Shown piece after piece: positions 27,808-38,300 of a DNA stretch of 64,000 bases (position 1 is the stretch's first letter; each line of letters begins with the position of its first letter). The position numbers were made by a program, and so were the translations under genes. The notes beneath the pieces are model-generated. The model searched no databases and was not told the origin of the DNA. It saw only the letters and a list, made by a program, of their open reading frames with translations. Origin of the DNA: Gracilibacillus massiliensis (GTDB lineage Bacteria; Bacillota; Bacilli; Bacillales; Amphibacillaceae); the NCBI RefSeq assembly GCF_001458115.1, contig NZ_CZRP01000011.1, positions 186,001 to 250,000 on the forward strand, written 5' to 3'.

Positions 27808-28569
27808 TTAGAATGCGGAAGTCCAACCACCGTCCGCAGTAATAACCGTTCCATTTAAGAAGCTTGACTCTTCGGAAGCTAGAAATAAGGCAACATTTGC
27901 AATATCTTCTGGTGTACCTACAGAGGGAATAAGACCTTGTACCATTTTTAGTCTTTCACTTCCAAATTCACTGACATTTTTTATCGTTTGGCTAATATTA
28001 GTAGCAATTGCGCCAGGTGCAATGGCATTACAGCGAATACCATGTTTCGCATACATGTATCCAGTATTTTTGGTTAATCCAATAACTGCGTGTTTCGAAG
28101 CAGAATAGGTAGCACCAGCATGAGCACCACTAATGCCCCCAGTGGATGCAGTGTTAATTATTACACCTTGTTCCTTTTCTAAAAATATAGGGATCGCTTT
28201 TTTCATAGCCCGCATAAGCCCTTTTGTATTCACATCGAAGATTAAATCCCACTTGTCTTCATCTACTTCTGCGACAGGTTCAAATCCATCCATGATTCCA
28301 GCATTGTTGACTAATATATCTAATGTTCCGAATTTCTCGATTGCTGTATCGATCATCTTTTCAATATCGGTTGCATTTGCTATATTGACTTCAAGTGCAG
28401 TCGATTTACCACCACTGTTTTCAATTTTACTTTCTAATTCTTTTACCCCTTCAAGATTCAAATCCGCAAGAACCAATGATGCACCTTCTTTTGCAAACCG
28501 CTCTGCTATCGCATGCCCCATACCAGATGCTGCTCCCGTAACAATGGCAACCTTATTTTTTAATTTCAC
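27808..28569 (-). CDS. SDR family oxidoreductase
   Basis: A 253-residue classical short-chain dehydrogenase. The nucleotide loop is TGAASGMGHAIA (residues about 12-23), NNAG lies near residue 90, the catalytic Ser is in the STGGISGA region, and YSASK holds the Tyr and Lys. The C-terminal end FLNGTVITADGGWTSAF is typical. It starts at GTG behind GAGGAGG. It lies divergent to a TetR-type regulator 194 bp away, which probably controls it. The substrate is unknown; this SDR is distinct from the fructuronate-reductase-like SDR at 56 kb. Confidence 0.92.
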   Translation of the reverse strand: MKLKNKVAIVTGAASGMGHAIAERFAKEGASLVLADLNLEGVKELESKIENSGGKSTALEVNIANATDIEKMIDTAIEKFGTLDILVNNAGIMDGFEPVAEVDEDKWDLIFDVNTKGLMRAMKKAIPIFLEKEQGVIINTASTGGISGAHAGATYSASKHAVIGLTKNTGYMYAKHGIRCNAIAPGAIATNISQTIKNVSEFGSERLKMVQGLIPSVGTPEDIANVALFLASEESSFLNGTVITADGGWTSAF

Positions 28570-28762
28570 TTTAAACTCCTCCTCTTTTTGGCATCGTTTA
28601 TAAAAAACAGATGTATATTAATCAACATCTGTTTATAGTATAATATTGCTATTCATTTATAGACAATAAGCAAAACAACAGACAAATGTCTAATAGTGAA
28701 CGATATTATATATTTATGAATATATTTTGATCGTTATTATACATTCAGGTGGTGAATTGTTT

Positions 28763-29332
28763 GTGAGAGATTATCATGACAGACGTGTAAGAAAATCAAA
28801 ATCCGCATTAAAACAGGCCTTAATGAATTTATTGAAAAAACGTGCACTTCATCAAATTACAATTACGGACATCGTTGCTGTTGCAGATTTAAATCGAGGC
28901 ACCTTTTATAAACATTATCAATATAAAGAAGATCTACTAGAAGAGATGGTAGATGATCTTATAGCAGATTTAATTATTTCCTATCGTGAACCGTATAAAA
29001 CTCAAGAGGAATTTTCATTAGAACAATTGAATGCTTCCGCTATCAAAATTTTTGACCATGTAGAAAGCTATTCTGATTTTTATAGAATATTAACGCAATC
29101 TAATATATTAATAGGTATACAAAATAGAATTTGTTCCCAATTAATAGAATTAATGCTTGAAGTTATCCAGAAATATAAAGTTAAGCAAATTGAACCAGAG
29201 TTATTAGCTAGTTATCAAGCATATGCAATATGGGGGCTAATTATGGAATGGATTAGGCAAGATTTTAAATATAGTTCCGTCTATATGTCGAAACAATTAC
29301 TAGCGATCTTACAATTAAAAAAGTTCACGTAG
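28763..29332 (+). CDS. TetR/AcrR family regulator
   Basis: About 189 residues. The N-terminal helix-turn-helix runs KSKSALKQALMNLLKKRALHQITITDIVAVADLNRGTFYKHYQYKEDLLEEM, followed by a TetR ligand-binding domain of the kind found in DhaS/YxbF-like regulators. GTG at 28763 is chosen because AGGTGG lies nine bases upstream. The longer frame from 28727 has no ribosome site. It is divergent from the SDR gene and is the likely local repressor of it. Confidence 0.88.
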   Translation: MRDYHDRRVRKSKSALKQALMNLLKKRALHQITITDIVAVADLNRGTFYKHYQYKEDLLEEMVDDLIADLIISYREPYKTQEEFSLEQLNASAIKIFDHVESYSDFYRILTQSNILIGIQNRICSQLIELMLEVIQKYKVKQIEPELLASYQAYAIWGLIMEWIRQDFKYSSVYMSKQLLAILQLKKFT

Positions 29333-29357
29333 AGTTCAAAAAAATCTACGTGAACTT
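29321..29357. terminator. Bidirectional terminator between TetR and DUF3817 genes
   Basis: A 13-bp stem AAGTTCACGTAGA / TCTACGTGAACTT that overlaps the 3' ends of both convergent genes. Each strand has a T-rich stretch after the stem or in its loop. Confidence 0.7.
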
Positions 29358-29666
29358 TGTTTGAATACGTCTATCTAATACAAAATTTCCAAACGGGATA
29401 AATGCGACAGCTACTGCACTCACAAGCCAAATAATAGACCATTTCACTTTGAAGGTTGTATAAAGCGTAAACAAGATATAACAAATAAATAAACCGCCAT
29501 GAAGACTTCCGATTACTGTCACCACTTCAGGTAAACCAGCCCAATATTTTAAAGGCATAGCAATGAAAAGCAGAATCACTAATGAGCTTCCTTCAATAAG
29601 GCCAATCCACCTAAACTGATTGATAGCTGATTTTTTCAATATATTTCTCTCCTCATATCGTTTCAT
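29346..29666 (-). CDS. DUF3817 family membrane protein (YdzA-like)
   Basis: A 106-residue protein with three membrane segments. The conserved stretch FRWIGLIEGSSLVILLFIAMPLKY and SLHGGLFICYILFTLYTTF identify the DUF3817 family. It sits 3 bp after a TetR-type regulator gene on the same strand, so the two form an operon. Function is unknown. Confidence 0.85.
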   Translation of the reverse strand: MKRYEERNILKKSAINQFRWIGLIEGSSLVILLFIAMPLKYWAGLPEVVTVIGSLHGGLFICYILFTLYTTFKVKWSIIWLVSAVAVAFIPFGNFVLDRRIQTKFT

Positions 29667-29669
29667 AAA

Positions 29670-30272
29670 CTATCTACCAATACCATTTCTAATCAAAGAT
29701 AGCTGTGTTTTATATCTATAAATGGAAACATCAATAGGTAAATCTTTGGAGAATTTTTCAACAAAATTATGAAAAGTGACTGCAGCGATTATTTTCATTA
29801 ACTGAAAAAAGTCTTCCTCTGATTGAATGGTGAGCAGTGACCAGTTAATTTGTTGACAGATGTTTTTAAAGTGTTCCATTTTGTCTGTACTAGCAAAGAT
29901 TCCGATTAGTGATTCTTCGATTTTATAATTCATATTTAAGAGAGCGTTTTTAAAGAACGTAAAGTTTTCACGCTCTTCGATAATCAATTGATAAAAGGTA
30001 ATAGTCGTATCAAATATATTACCATCATGCTTTTGAAGAATCAAAATAAATTGTTCCATAGCATAATTTATTTGCTTATCAAATAGATAGAAGAAAGCAT
30101 CTTCTTTATTTTCAAAATACTGATAAAAGCTGCCTCTAGGAATTTGAGCATAGTTAATAATATTAGCGATTGATGCATCAGTTAAAGATGTATTTGAAAA
30201 TTCTTTCTTTAGAGCATCGATTAATTTTTGATTTTTTTCAGTGGGTAGATTAAAAAAAGTTTCCTTTGGCAC
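29670..30272 (-). CDS. TetR family regulator
   Basis: A 200-residue regulator with the N-terminal HTH LIDALKKEFSNTSLTDASIANIINYAQIPRGSFYQYFENKEDAFFYLF. The C-terminal helical domain is of the type found with drug exporters. The start is GTG behind AAAGGAG. It is divergent from a DHA2-type MFS gene 210 bp away and co-transcribed with the DUF3817 gene. By position it is the likely repressor of the exporter. Confidence 0.88.
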   Translation of the reverse strand: MPKETFFNLPTEKNQKLIDALKKEFSNTSLTDASIANIINYAQIPRGSFYQYFENKEDAFFYLFDKQINYAMEQFILILQKHDGNIFDTTITFYQLIIEERENFTFFKNALLNMNYKIEESLIGIFASTDKMEHFKNICQQINWSLLTIQSEEDFFQLMKIIAAVTFHNFVEKFSKDLPIDVSIYRYKTQLSLIRNGIGR

Positions 30273-30458
30273 TTTTGTACTCCTTTAAATTGTTATTTGT
30301 TTGATGCAAATAACCCTACCTTCAGTTTGCACCCATTCAGTAGAGTCTTGCTTTCTATGTATAAAGATGCATAGTAAAGTTTTTGACAATTGTAAGCACT
30401 TATAGGCAATGAACAGCATAGGACTATTCTTTATAATTAATATGTGATATTCATTATA

Positions 30459-30469
30459 TCGGTCACCGA
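30459..30469. promoter_or_regulatory. Candidate TetR operator
   Basis: A perfect 5-1-5 palindrome TCGGTCACCGA, 14 bp before the start of the DHA2-type exporter and within the divergent gap to a TetR gene. It is short, so this is only a candidate. Confidence 0.3.
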
Positions 30470-30482
30470 ATGGAGAATTTAA

Positions 30483-31877
30483 ATGACACCATCAAAAAAT
30501 ATTACCTATTCAAGGCCTTTTATTGTAGCTATATTACTCGCAACGGCTTTTGTAACAGTACTTAATCAAACTTTATTAATAGTCGCCATCCCTCCGATTA
30601 TGTCTGAATTTAATATTAATGCAAATTTAGCTCAATGGGTGACAACCGTCTATTTGCTAACAAATGGTATTTTAATACCTGTAAGTGCGTTTTTAATTGA
30701 AAAATTTTCAGTAAAAAAATTATTAATTACCGCCATGGCGATTTTTACTATGGGGACAGTTATCGGAGCAATAGCCCCAACTTTTCCAATATTATTGATA
30801 GGTAGAATTGTTCAAGCTGCAGGTGCAGGAATTATCATGCCGTTAATGCAAACGTTAATTTTATTGATGTATCCGGTTAAACAAAGAGGACAAGCCATGG
30901 GGTTAGTAGGTCTAGTCATTTCGTTTGCACCTGCAATTGGACCTACCTTATCGGGTTTTTTAATTGATCATTTTCACTGGCGATACCTTTTTTATACAAT
31001 CATTCCAATCGCTTTGATTGTATTAATCATAACGTCATTTGTAATGAAAAACATTTTAGAACAACAAAAGATGGAAATTGATTATCCATCTATTATCTAT
31101 TCAACACTTGGTTGGGGTGGTCTACTGTATGGATTTAGTCTGCTAGGAACCTATGGTATTAATGATAGCCAAGTGATTATCGCGATTTTGATCGGAATTG
31201 TATCATTAACAATATTCATCAAAAGACAATTACGATTAGATGAACCGATTCTTGAGTTCCGAGTATTTAGATCCTATATATTCACGATTACTACTATATT
31301 AACCGTTTTTTTATTTGCAATTCTTATCGCATCTCAAACCATTCTACCCATTTTCATTCAACGTGTTTTAGGATTTTCCGCTTTGGAGTCAGGACTAGTG
31401 TTATTACCAGGTGCCATAATAATGGGGATTATGTCACCAATTGTAGGTCGGATTTTCGATAAACACGGTGGTAAAGTACTAGCAATCATCGGATTTTTAT
31501 TAGCAGTTGTGGGAGCTAGTTACTTTGTATTATTAGATATAAACTCGTCACTAATTCTGATAACTATATTTTTTACGTTACTTTCGGCAGGTTTAAGTTT
31601 GGTAATGATGCCAATGCCAACCGCTGGTATTAATGATTTGCCACCAAAATGGATTGCACATGGAACTGCCATGAATAATGCGATACGAATGGTAGGGGGA
31701 TCGATCATAACTGGTTTATTAGTATCGGTTATGAGTGGTATAACGTTACTATCAACTGAATCCAACCCACAGTTAGCGTTACTTGAAGGAATTAATGTTG
31801 CCTTTATTGGAATTATTGTGATGGCCATATTAGGTTTTATTTTAGCTTTTCAGCTTTCTAGTAAGAAGAAAACTTGA
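30483..31877 (+). CDS. MFS drug exporter, DHA2 (14-TM) family
   Basis: A 464-residue exporter with about 14 membrane segments. Motifs include LNQTLLIVAIPPIMSEFNI in the first helix region, GRIVQAAGAGIIMPLMQTLI, and motif C in GLVGLVISFAPAIGPTLSGFLID, typical of DHA2 multidrug antiporters such as LmrB/EmrB. It starts at ATG behind AATGGAG. The divergent TetR gene and a small palindrome before the start suggest induction by the exported compound. Confidence 0.92.
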   Translation: MTPSKNITYSRPFIVAILLATAFVTVLNQTLLIVAIPPIMSEFNINANLAQWVTTVYLLTNGILIPVSAFLIEKFSVKKLLITAMAIFTMGTVIGAIAPTFPILLIGRIVQAAGAGIIMPLMQTLILLMYPVKQRGQAMGLVGLVISFAPAIGPTLSGFLIDHFHWRYLFYTIIPIALIVLIITSFVMKNILEQQKMEIDYPSIIYSTLGWGGLLYGFSLLGTYGINDSQVIIAILIGIVSLTIFIKRQLRLDEPILEFRVFRSYIFTITTILTVFLFAILIASQTILPIFIQRVLGFSALESGLVLLPGAIIMGIMSPIVGRIFDKHGGKVLAIIGFLLAVVGASYFVLLDINSSLILITIFFTLLSAGLSLVMMPMPTAGINDLPPKWIAHGTAMNNAIRMVGGSIITGLLVSVMSGITLLSTESNPQLALLEGINVAFIGIIVMAILGFILAFQLSSKKKT

Positions 31878-31913
31878 AATAAACTAGAAATAAGCTTATG
31901 ATGTAATTATAAA

Positions 31914-31930
31914 TTTGTTTGCCAAACAAA
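31914..31930. promoter_or_regulatory. XylR-type operator before uxaC
   Basis: A perfect 8-1-8 palindrome TTTGTTTGCCAAACAAA, flanked on the right by CTAA, very close to the B. subtilis XylR operator (TTAGTTTGTTT-N-AACAAACTAA). It lies 21 bp before the uxaC start, next to the ribosome site, where a bound repressor would block elongation or initiation. Related sites lie at 41054 and 55014. The XylR-like ROK gene at 39.9-41.0 kb is the likely ligand. Confidence 0.75.
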
Positions 31931-31951
31931 CTAAAGAGGAGGGGCAAAAAT

Positions 31952-33349
31952 ATGAAAACATTTATTACAGAAGACTTTTTATTGTATAACGAGACTGCAA
32001 AACGATTGTATCATGAAACAGCTAAAGACTTACCTATTATTGATTACCATAATCATCTACAACAAAATGAAATTTATGAGGATAAAAATTATCAAAATAT
32101 TTTCGATATTTGGTTATCTGGTGATCACTATAAATGGCGTGCCATGAGAGCAAACGGTATTAAAGAAGAGTTGATAACAGGTAATGGAAGTGACTACGAT
32201 AAATTTAAAGCATGGGCAAAAACAGTACCAAACACGTTTGGTAATCCGTTGTACCACTGGACACATCTTGAATTACTTCGATATTTTGATATTGACGAGT
32301 TGCTTAATGAACAATCAGCAGAAACAATCTGGGAACAAGCAAATCAAAAATTACAATCACCTGAATTATCAGTTCGATCCATTTTAGCAAAGGATAAGGT
32401 TGAACTAGTAGGAACAACAGATGATCCTACTGATGATCTAGCTTATCATATCAAATTAAAAGAAGAGGGATATTCCACTAAAGTATCTCCATCATTTCGT
32501 CCAGATAATGGTTTAGCTATTGAGAAAGAAGGTTTCAATGATTGGGTTGAAAAATTAGCAAGTGTTACTAACATGAACGTTGAGACTTATGAGGACTTCT
32601 TACTAGCGCTGGAAAAACGCGTGAACTTTTTTGATGAGGTAGGATGTCGTAGTTCTGATCACGGGATCAATGTGATGTTTTATCAAGCAGCGACAAAACA
32701 AGAAATAGCTTCCATTTTTAATAAGCGTTTGAATAATCAATCGTTAACAAGCAAAGAAGTCGATCAATTTAAAACATTTACCTTAATTCAACTTGGTGAA
32801 TGGTATGCCGACAAAGGCTGGGCGATGCAATTACATATTGGCCCTCAGCGAAACAACAACACGAGAATGTTTAATCAAGTCGGACCAGATGCAGGTTTTG
32901 ATTCATTAGGTGATAAATTATTAGCAGAACCATTAAATAAATTCCTAGATGCATTGGAGCAGCAAGATAAATTGCCAAAAACGATTCTGTATACGTTAAA
33001 TGCACGTGATAACGAAGTATTAGCTGCGACAGCTGGGAACTTCCAAAACGCAGAAATACCAGGTAAAGTTCAATTTGGGACAGCATGGTGGTTTAACGAT
33101 CATATTGATGGAATGGAATATCAAATGAAAACGCTAGCCAATTTTGGACTGATTCGTCATTTTGTCGGTATGTTGACTGATTCGAGAAGCTTCTTATCAT
33201 TCTCACGTCATGAATATTTCAGACGTATTTTGTGTAATGTCATTGGTACATGGGTAGAAGAAGGTAAAGTACCAAATGATATTACTTTATTAAAACAATA
33301 TGTTGCAGATATTTGTTATTACAATGCTAAAAAATATTTTAATCTATAA
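31952..33349 (+). CDS. uxaC: Glucuronate isomerase
   Basis: A 465-residue uronate isomerase converting D-glucuronate to D-fructuronate (and galacturonate to tagaturonate). The amidohydrolase-type metal motif DYHNHL (His33, His35) is near the N-terminus, with KWRAMRANGI, GTTDDPTDDL, MQLHIGPQRNNNTRM and the C-terminal MLTDSRSFLSFSRHEYFRRILCNVIG all diagnostic. ATG 31952 has GAGGAGGGG upstream; a longer frame from 31919 runs through the operator. It forms an operon with gnd, 15 bp apart. Unusually there is no uxuA, uxuB (long form) or kdgKA beside it. Confidence 0.97.
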   Translation: MKTFITEDFLLYNETAKRLYHETAKDLPIIDYHNHLQQNEIYEDKNYQNIFDIWLSGDHYKWRAMRANGIKEELITGNGSDYDKFKAWAKTVPNTFGNPLYHWTHLELLRYFDIDELLNEQSAETIWEQANQKLQSPELSVRSILAKDKVELVGTTDDPTDDLAYHIKLKEEGYSTKVSPSFRPDNGLAIEKEGFNDWVEKLASVTNMNVETYEDFLLALEKRVNFFDEVGCRSSDHGINVMFYQAATKQEIASIFNKRLNNQSLTSKEVDQFKTFTLIQLGEWYADKGWAMQLHIGPQRNNNTRMFNQVGPDAGFDSLGDKLLAEPLNKFLDALEQQDKLPKTILYTLNARDNEVLAATAGNFQNAEIPGKVQFGTAWWFNDHIDGMEYQMKTLANFGLIRHFVGMLTDSRSFLSFSRHEYFRRILCNVIGTWVEEGKVPNDITLLKQYVADICYYNAKKYFNL

Positions 33350-33364
33350 ACGAGGGTGAATTAA

Positions 33365-34774
33365 ATGGGAAAACAACAAATTGGTGTAATTGGTTTAGCT
33401 GTAATGGGTAAGAATCTTGCTATGAATATCGAAAGTCGTGGGTATTCTGTTGCGGTATTTAACCGTTCTTATGAAAAAACAGAAGCTTTTCTTGCAGATG
33501 AAGCACAAGGTAAAAATTTCACAGGTGCTAAGACGATCGAAGAATTTGTCCAATCTCTGGAGAAACCGAGAAAAATCTTATTAATGGTGAAAGCTGGACC
33601 TGCGACAGATGCAACAATAGAATCATTGAAACCTTATTTAGCGGAAGGTGATATTCTAATTGACGGTGGTAATACGTTATTTACAGATACAATCCGCCGT
33701 AACAAAGAATTAGATGAAACAGGCATTCACTTCATTGGAACGGGTGTTTCTGGTGGTGAAGAAGGAGCTTTAAAGGGGCCTTCAATTATGCCTGGTGGAC
33801 AAAAGGAAGCATATGATTTAGTGGCACCAATCTTAGAAGCAATTTCTGCAAAAGTTGACGGTGACCCTTGTGTAACGTATATCGGGCCAAATGGTGCTGG
33901 ACACTATGTCAAAATGGTTCATAACGGCATTGAGTATGGCGATATGCAATTAATTGCAGAAGCCTATTATATTTTGAAACATGTTGGTGGACTGACAACA
34001 GAAGAATTACATGACGTATTCACAGAGTGGAATAAAGGTGAGCTGGACAGCTATTTAATCGAAATCACGGCAGATATATTTACGAAGAAGGACGAAGAAA
34101 CAGGTCAACCACTCGTTGATGTTATTCTAGACACTGCTGGCCAAAAAGGTACAGGAAAATGGACAAGTAAAAATGCACTGGATTTAGGTGTACCATTACC
34201 GTTAATTACAGAGTCCGTATTTGCACGTTTTATTTCAGCTTTAAAAGAAGAGCGGGTTGCAGCGAGTAAGCAATTGAATGGACCAACTGTACAATTTGAT
34301 GGAGATAAAGAAGCGTTAGTGGAATCGGTTCGTAAGGCATTATTTATGAGCAAAATTACTTCCTATGCACAAGGATTTGCCCAAATGCGCCAGGCTTCAG
34401 ATGAAAATGATTGGAATTTAAATTATGGTGAGATTGCGATGATCTGGCGAGGTGGCTGTATTATTCGTGCACACTTCTTACAAAAAATTAAAGACGCTTA
34501 TGATCGTGAACCAGCACTAGCTAACTTAATGCTAGATCCTTATTTCAAAAAAATTGTAGAAGGATACCAATCATCTCTAAGAGAAGTGGTATCTGTTGCG
34601 ATTGCTAATGGTATTGCGGTTCCAACCTTTGCAAGTGCGATTGCTTATTATGATAGTTATCGTTCTGAGAACTTACCAGCGAACTTAATCCAAGCACAAC
34701 GTGATTACTTTGGGGCACATACCTATCAACGAAAAGATAAAGAAGGTACTTTCCATACAGAGTGGATGAAATAA
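33365..34774 (+). CDS. gnd: 6-phosphogluconate dehydrogenase, decarboxylating
   Basis: A 469-residue enzyme converting 6-phosphogluconate to ribulose 5-phosphate and CO2. The nucleotide loop is [18 protein letters not shown] with NRSYEKT (Arg typical of NADP use). The signature [21 protein letters not shown] is complete, and the catalytic Lys and Asn are in [19 protein letters not shown]. It starts 15 bp after uxaC, behind GAGGGTG, so both share the XylR-type operator. Pairing with glucuronate isomerase makes sense if uronate carbon enters the pentose phosphate pathway as gluconate. Confidence 0.97.
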   Translation: MGKQQIGVIGLAVMGKNLAMNIESRGYSVAVFNRSYEKTEAFLADEAQGKNFTGAKTIEEFVQSLEKPRKILLMVKAGPATDATIESLKPYLAEGDILIDGGNTLFTDTIRRNKELDETGIHFIGTGVSGGEEGALKGPSIMPGGQKEAYDLVAPILEAISAKVDGDPCVTYIGPNGAGHYVKMVHNGIEYGDMQLIAEAYYILKHVGGLTTEELHDVFTEWNKGELDSYLIEITADIFTKKDEETGQPLVDVILDTAGQKGTGKWTSKNALDLGVPLPLITESVFARFISALKEERVAASKQLNGPTVQFDGDKEALVESVRKALFMSKITSYAQGFAQMRQASDENDWNLNYGEIAMIWRGGCIIRAHFLQKIKDAYDREPALANLMLDPYFKKIVEGYQSSLREVVSVAIANGIAVPTFASAIAYYDSYRSENLPANLIQAQRDYFGAHTYQRKDKEGTFHTEWMK

Positions 34775-34875
34775 TTAGTAATATATAACGATAATCTTCA
34801 GTTTGATGATGGGATTATCTAGAAGTTGATATTTTCTATTTAAAAATTTGGACAATTGAATTAATTGATTAATGG

Positions 34876-34921
34876 AATCCAAACGATTATTCGAAAAGTT
34901 TTCGAAGTCGTTTGGATTTTC
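34876..34921 (+). terminator. Terminator after uxaC-gnd
   Basis: AATCCAAACGA pairs perfectly with TCGTTTGGATT, with an inner TTCGAAAA/TTTTCGAA stem, followed by TTTC. The same outer stem sequence is used again at 48013-48060. Confidence 0.8.
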
Positions 34922-35303
34922 TTATGCACCTTCAAATAATGAATCTTTTCATACTCTTTCCTTAATTTAACCTAGATTTAACCTTTGTTAACTATGATGA
35001 TGAGTAATTATATCAACAACAGGAAAGGGTTAGAAGGAAATGCACCTGTAAAAATTTTTGGTGTGGTTACCAATGAAGATGTCCTAGCTGAAGGAAACTA
35101 CGCTTGTTGTAAAGAGTAACGAGATATGTGGTACGAGTGTTGGGACAGCAAAGCAATCAATCAAGGGCAAATTGTATCTGTCTCGCTTTTTCTAAACTAA
35201 CAAAGACTTAGAAAAAAACAGAAAAATCAGAAAATTCTTACAACTGTATTGGAAATGTGTATAATAAAATAGTAATAGGAGTTTACTAGAGTAGGTGATC
35301 TCA
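34922..35303. other. Gap before hybrid kinase; small open frame of doubtful status
   Basis: A small frame runs from ATG 34994 to TAA 35119 (41 codons, including APVKIFGVVTNEDVLAEG) and stays open in the same frame after that stop to 35200. There is no ribosome site, so it may be a gene relic. A promoter for the kinase is plausible at CTTACA (35237) and TATAAT (35260-35265), 17 bp apart. Confidence 0.35.
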
Positions 35304-38300
35304 TTGAAGAAATGGATAAGCATCTTAATGTTAATTTTTTTCATCATAATCCTTATATTTTTATTTAACAGAGAAGAACATCCTTCGCTGCAAAATCATT
35401 TAATCTTAGATGCAGAAACTGAAAAAATCGATGTATATCAGTCATTGCAAATGATTAAAGATAGAGAAAATAGATTATCAATCGAAGATGTCAGCTTAGG
35501 TGATGCTGCAGATTCTTTTGTTCCGTCGCATAAAGTGAGACAGGAATCAGGTTTTTTTTATACATCCAATTGGTTAAAATTTGACGTGGAAAACCGTACA
35601 GAACAGCAAGAATGGATGTTAGAATTTGCGTTTCCAATTATTTACGAACTGGAAATATTCCAAGAAACGAATGGTGAACTAACAGAACTTTACCATACAG
35701 GTGCTTATTTTCCATTCGATAATCGTCCTACTAATCATCGGCATTTTATTTTTGAACTTGCTATTGAACCAAATACTACAAAAACCTTCTATGTTAAAGC
35801 TGTCGGGGGCGGGGACTTACATCCTCCCATTAATATTTGGAAACCAACATCATTTCTTGAAAAAAATCAACAAGAATTACTTTTACTCGGTTTATTTTAT
35901 GGCATTGTATTGGTTATGATCATTTATAATTTATTTCTTTATTTCAGTTTGAAAATGAGAAGTTATCTTTATTATGTTTGTGTCATTTTCCTAACACTGA
36001 TGGGTAAGCTGTCGATTAATGGTATCGGCTACCAATTCTTTTGGCCAGATCAACCAGAATTTAATATTATTTCAACAACGTTCTGGGTAAGTACTGCATG
36101 TATAATGATAGTTGTTTTTACTAGGTCGTTTCTAGATCTTGATCGGTATATTCCATTTGTGAAACAAAGTGCTTATATATTAATTTTCTATCAAATCGTT
36201 GTAATCGCAACTTTATATATATCTCATTATACTGCACTTTCACTGATGGTTTTCGGTGCATTTATAACGTTTGTGTCTGTTCTAGCTTCAGCATTTATTA
36301 GTTTAAGACGTGGTGCTCGACAAGCCCGTTTTTTTATTGCGGGGTGGTTAATTTTTTTAACCGGTGTTTTTATTACGATATTGGAACGGACGGTTGTATT
36401 ACCGTTTACAATGATTACAGAATATGCAGGTCAGGCTACTTTAACTATTGAAGTTGTACTGTTGTCATTTGCACTAGCAGATAAAATTAATATTATGCGA
36501 AAAGAAAAAGCCTTAGCAGAACAACAAATCTCTGAAAGTCAACATCTTGCAATGGTAAATTTAAAGAAGTCAGATCGATTGAAAGATGAATTTCTGGCGG
36601 TAACTTCTCATGAATTACGAACACCACTTTTTGGAATGATGGGGATTGCTGAATCGATCCGAGATGGAGTATACGGAAAAGTTGCACCTGAATTACGTAA
36701 TCAATTATCGATGATCATAAGCAGTGGTCAGCGTTTAACGAAATTAGTAAATGATATTTTAGATTTGTCGGTATTACATCATGATCAAATCAAACTAGAT
36801 CGCAAAAAAATTCAATTGCAAGGAATTATCGATAATGTCGTTCATATGAGCCAAGCATTGGTAAAGCACCAATCAATACGACTAACAAAAAACTTGGATG
36901 CCACTTTACCACACATATACGGAGATCCCAGTCGAATCCAACAAATTTTATATAACCTTATTGATAATGCTGTTAAATATACGAAGGAAGGAACCGTCAA
37001 TATAACGGCAGAAGCACAGAATGAGAAAGTTATAATTGAAGTGATAGACACTGGAGTAGGAATAGCAGAAGAACAATTAGAGCATATTTTTCAACCATTT
37101 CATCAAGCAACATCAGGTGTTTCGAGGAAAGTGTCAGGATTGGGTATCGGATTGGATATAACCAAACGATTGGTCGAGTTACACGACGGTACAATTGACG
37201 TGCAGTCCGAGGTAAATAAAGGAACGCGTTTTCGTATAATGCTACCTGCATTATTATCAGACAGTGAGCAGGTTGAGGAACAGCAGCCTATCGTGCATCA
37301 AGCAGATGAATCATTTCACCTTGAAGTACCTGAGAAATTACGCTCAACTAAACAAGGCACTGTTTTAATTGTAGATGATGAGGTTGTTAACGTACAAATT
37401 ATGATTAATTACTTATCAATGGAAGGCTATCATGTTATCCATACAACGAATGGAGCCGAAGTTCTTTCTTTATTACAAAAAAATCCGGTTGATATCGTTA
37501 TTTTAGATTTAATGATGCCGTCTATTTCTGGGTATGAAATATGTAAACGATTGAGAAAATCGTACTCTTTAATTGAGCTTCCTATCATAATGTTAACAGC
37601 AAAGAATCAGGACGAAAGTAAAATTGCTTCTTTTGACACAGGTGCTAATGATTATATTGTTAAGCCGTGTGATAAATCAGAGTTATTAGCACGAGTGAAA
37701 ACCCTTGTTAATGTAAAAAAATTAAATCAAGAATTGTCTTTATTAAATCAAGAATTAGAAAGAAAAGTAGAAGAACGAACCAATAAATTACATGAAGTAA
37801 ATCACGATTTAACAAAAATGAATCAGCGGTTGGTTCAAATGGCAGAATCTCGTCGTGACATGTTACAAAATATTGCACATGAACTAGGGACTCCTGTTAC
37901 ATTGATGCATAGCTACATTCAATCGATCAAAGAAGGGTTAATCTCGATTGAAGATACTCAATATAATCAATTGGTAATGAATAAAATAAATGTATTACGA
38001 CGTTTGATTAAGGACCTATACGATTTAGCGTTGTTGGAATCAGGAAAAATAAATCTTCATTTTGAGAAAAAAATAGCTCACCAATGGTTAGAAAATATTA
38101 GTAAACAGTTGGCTTTGACCGTTGAACAAGGTGGGCGAGGATTTGAATGTCAATTAGATGCATCGATTGACAAAACATCTTTTATACTCGTAGATGAGGA
38201 TCGGATCCAACAAGTGTTTTTGAATCTTATTTCAAATGCGATTAAACATACCAATGATAAATTTGGAAAGATTTATTTCTATGCTGATTGGGATTCAGAG

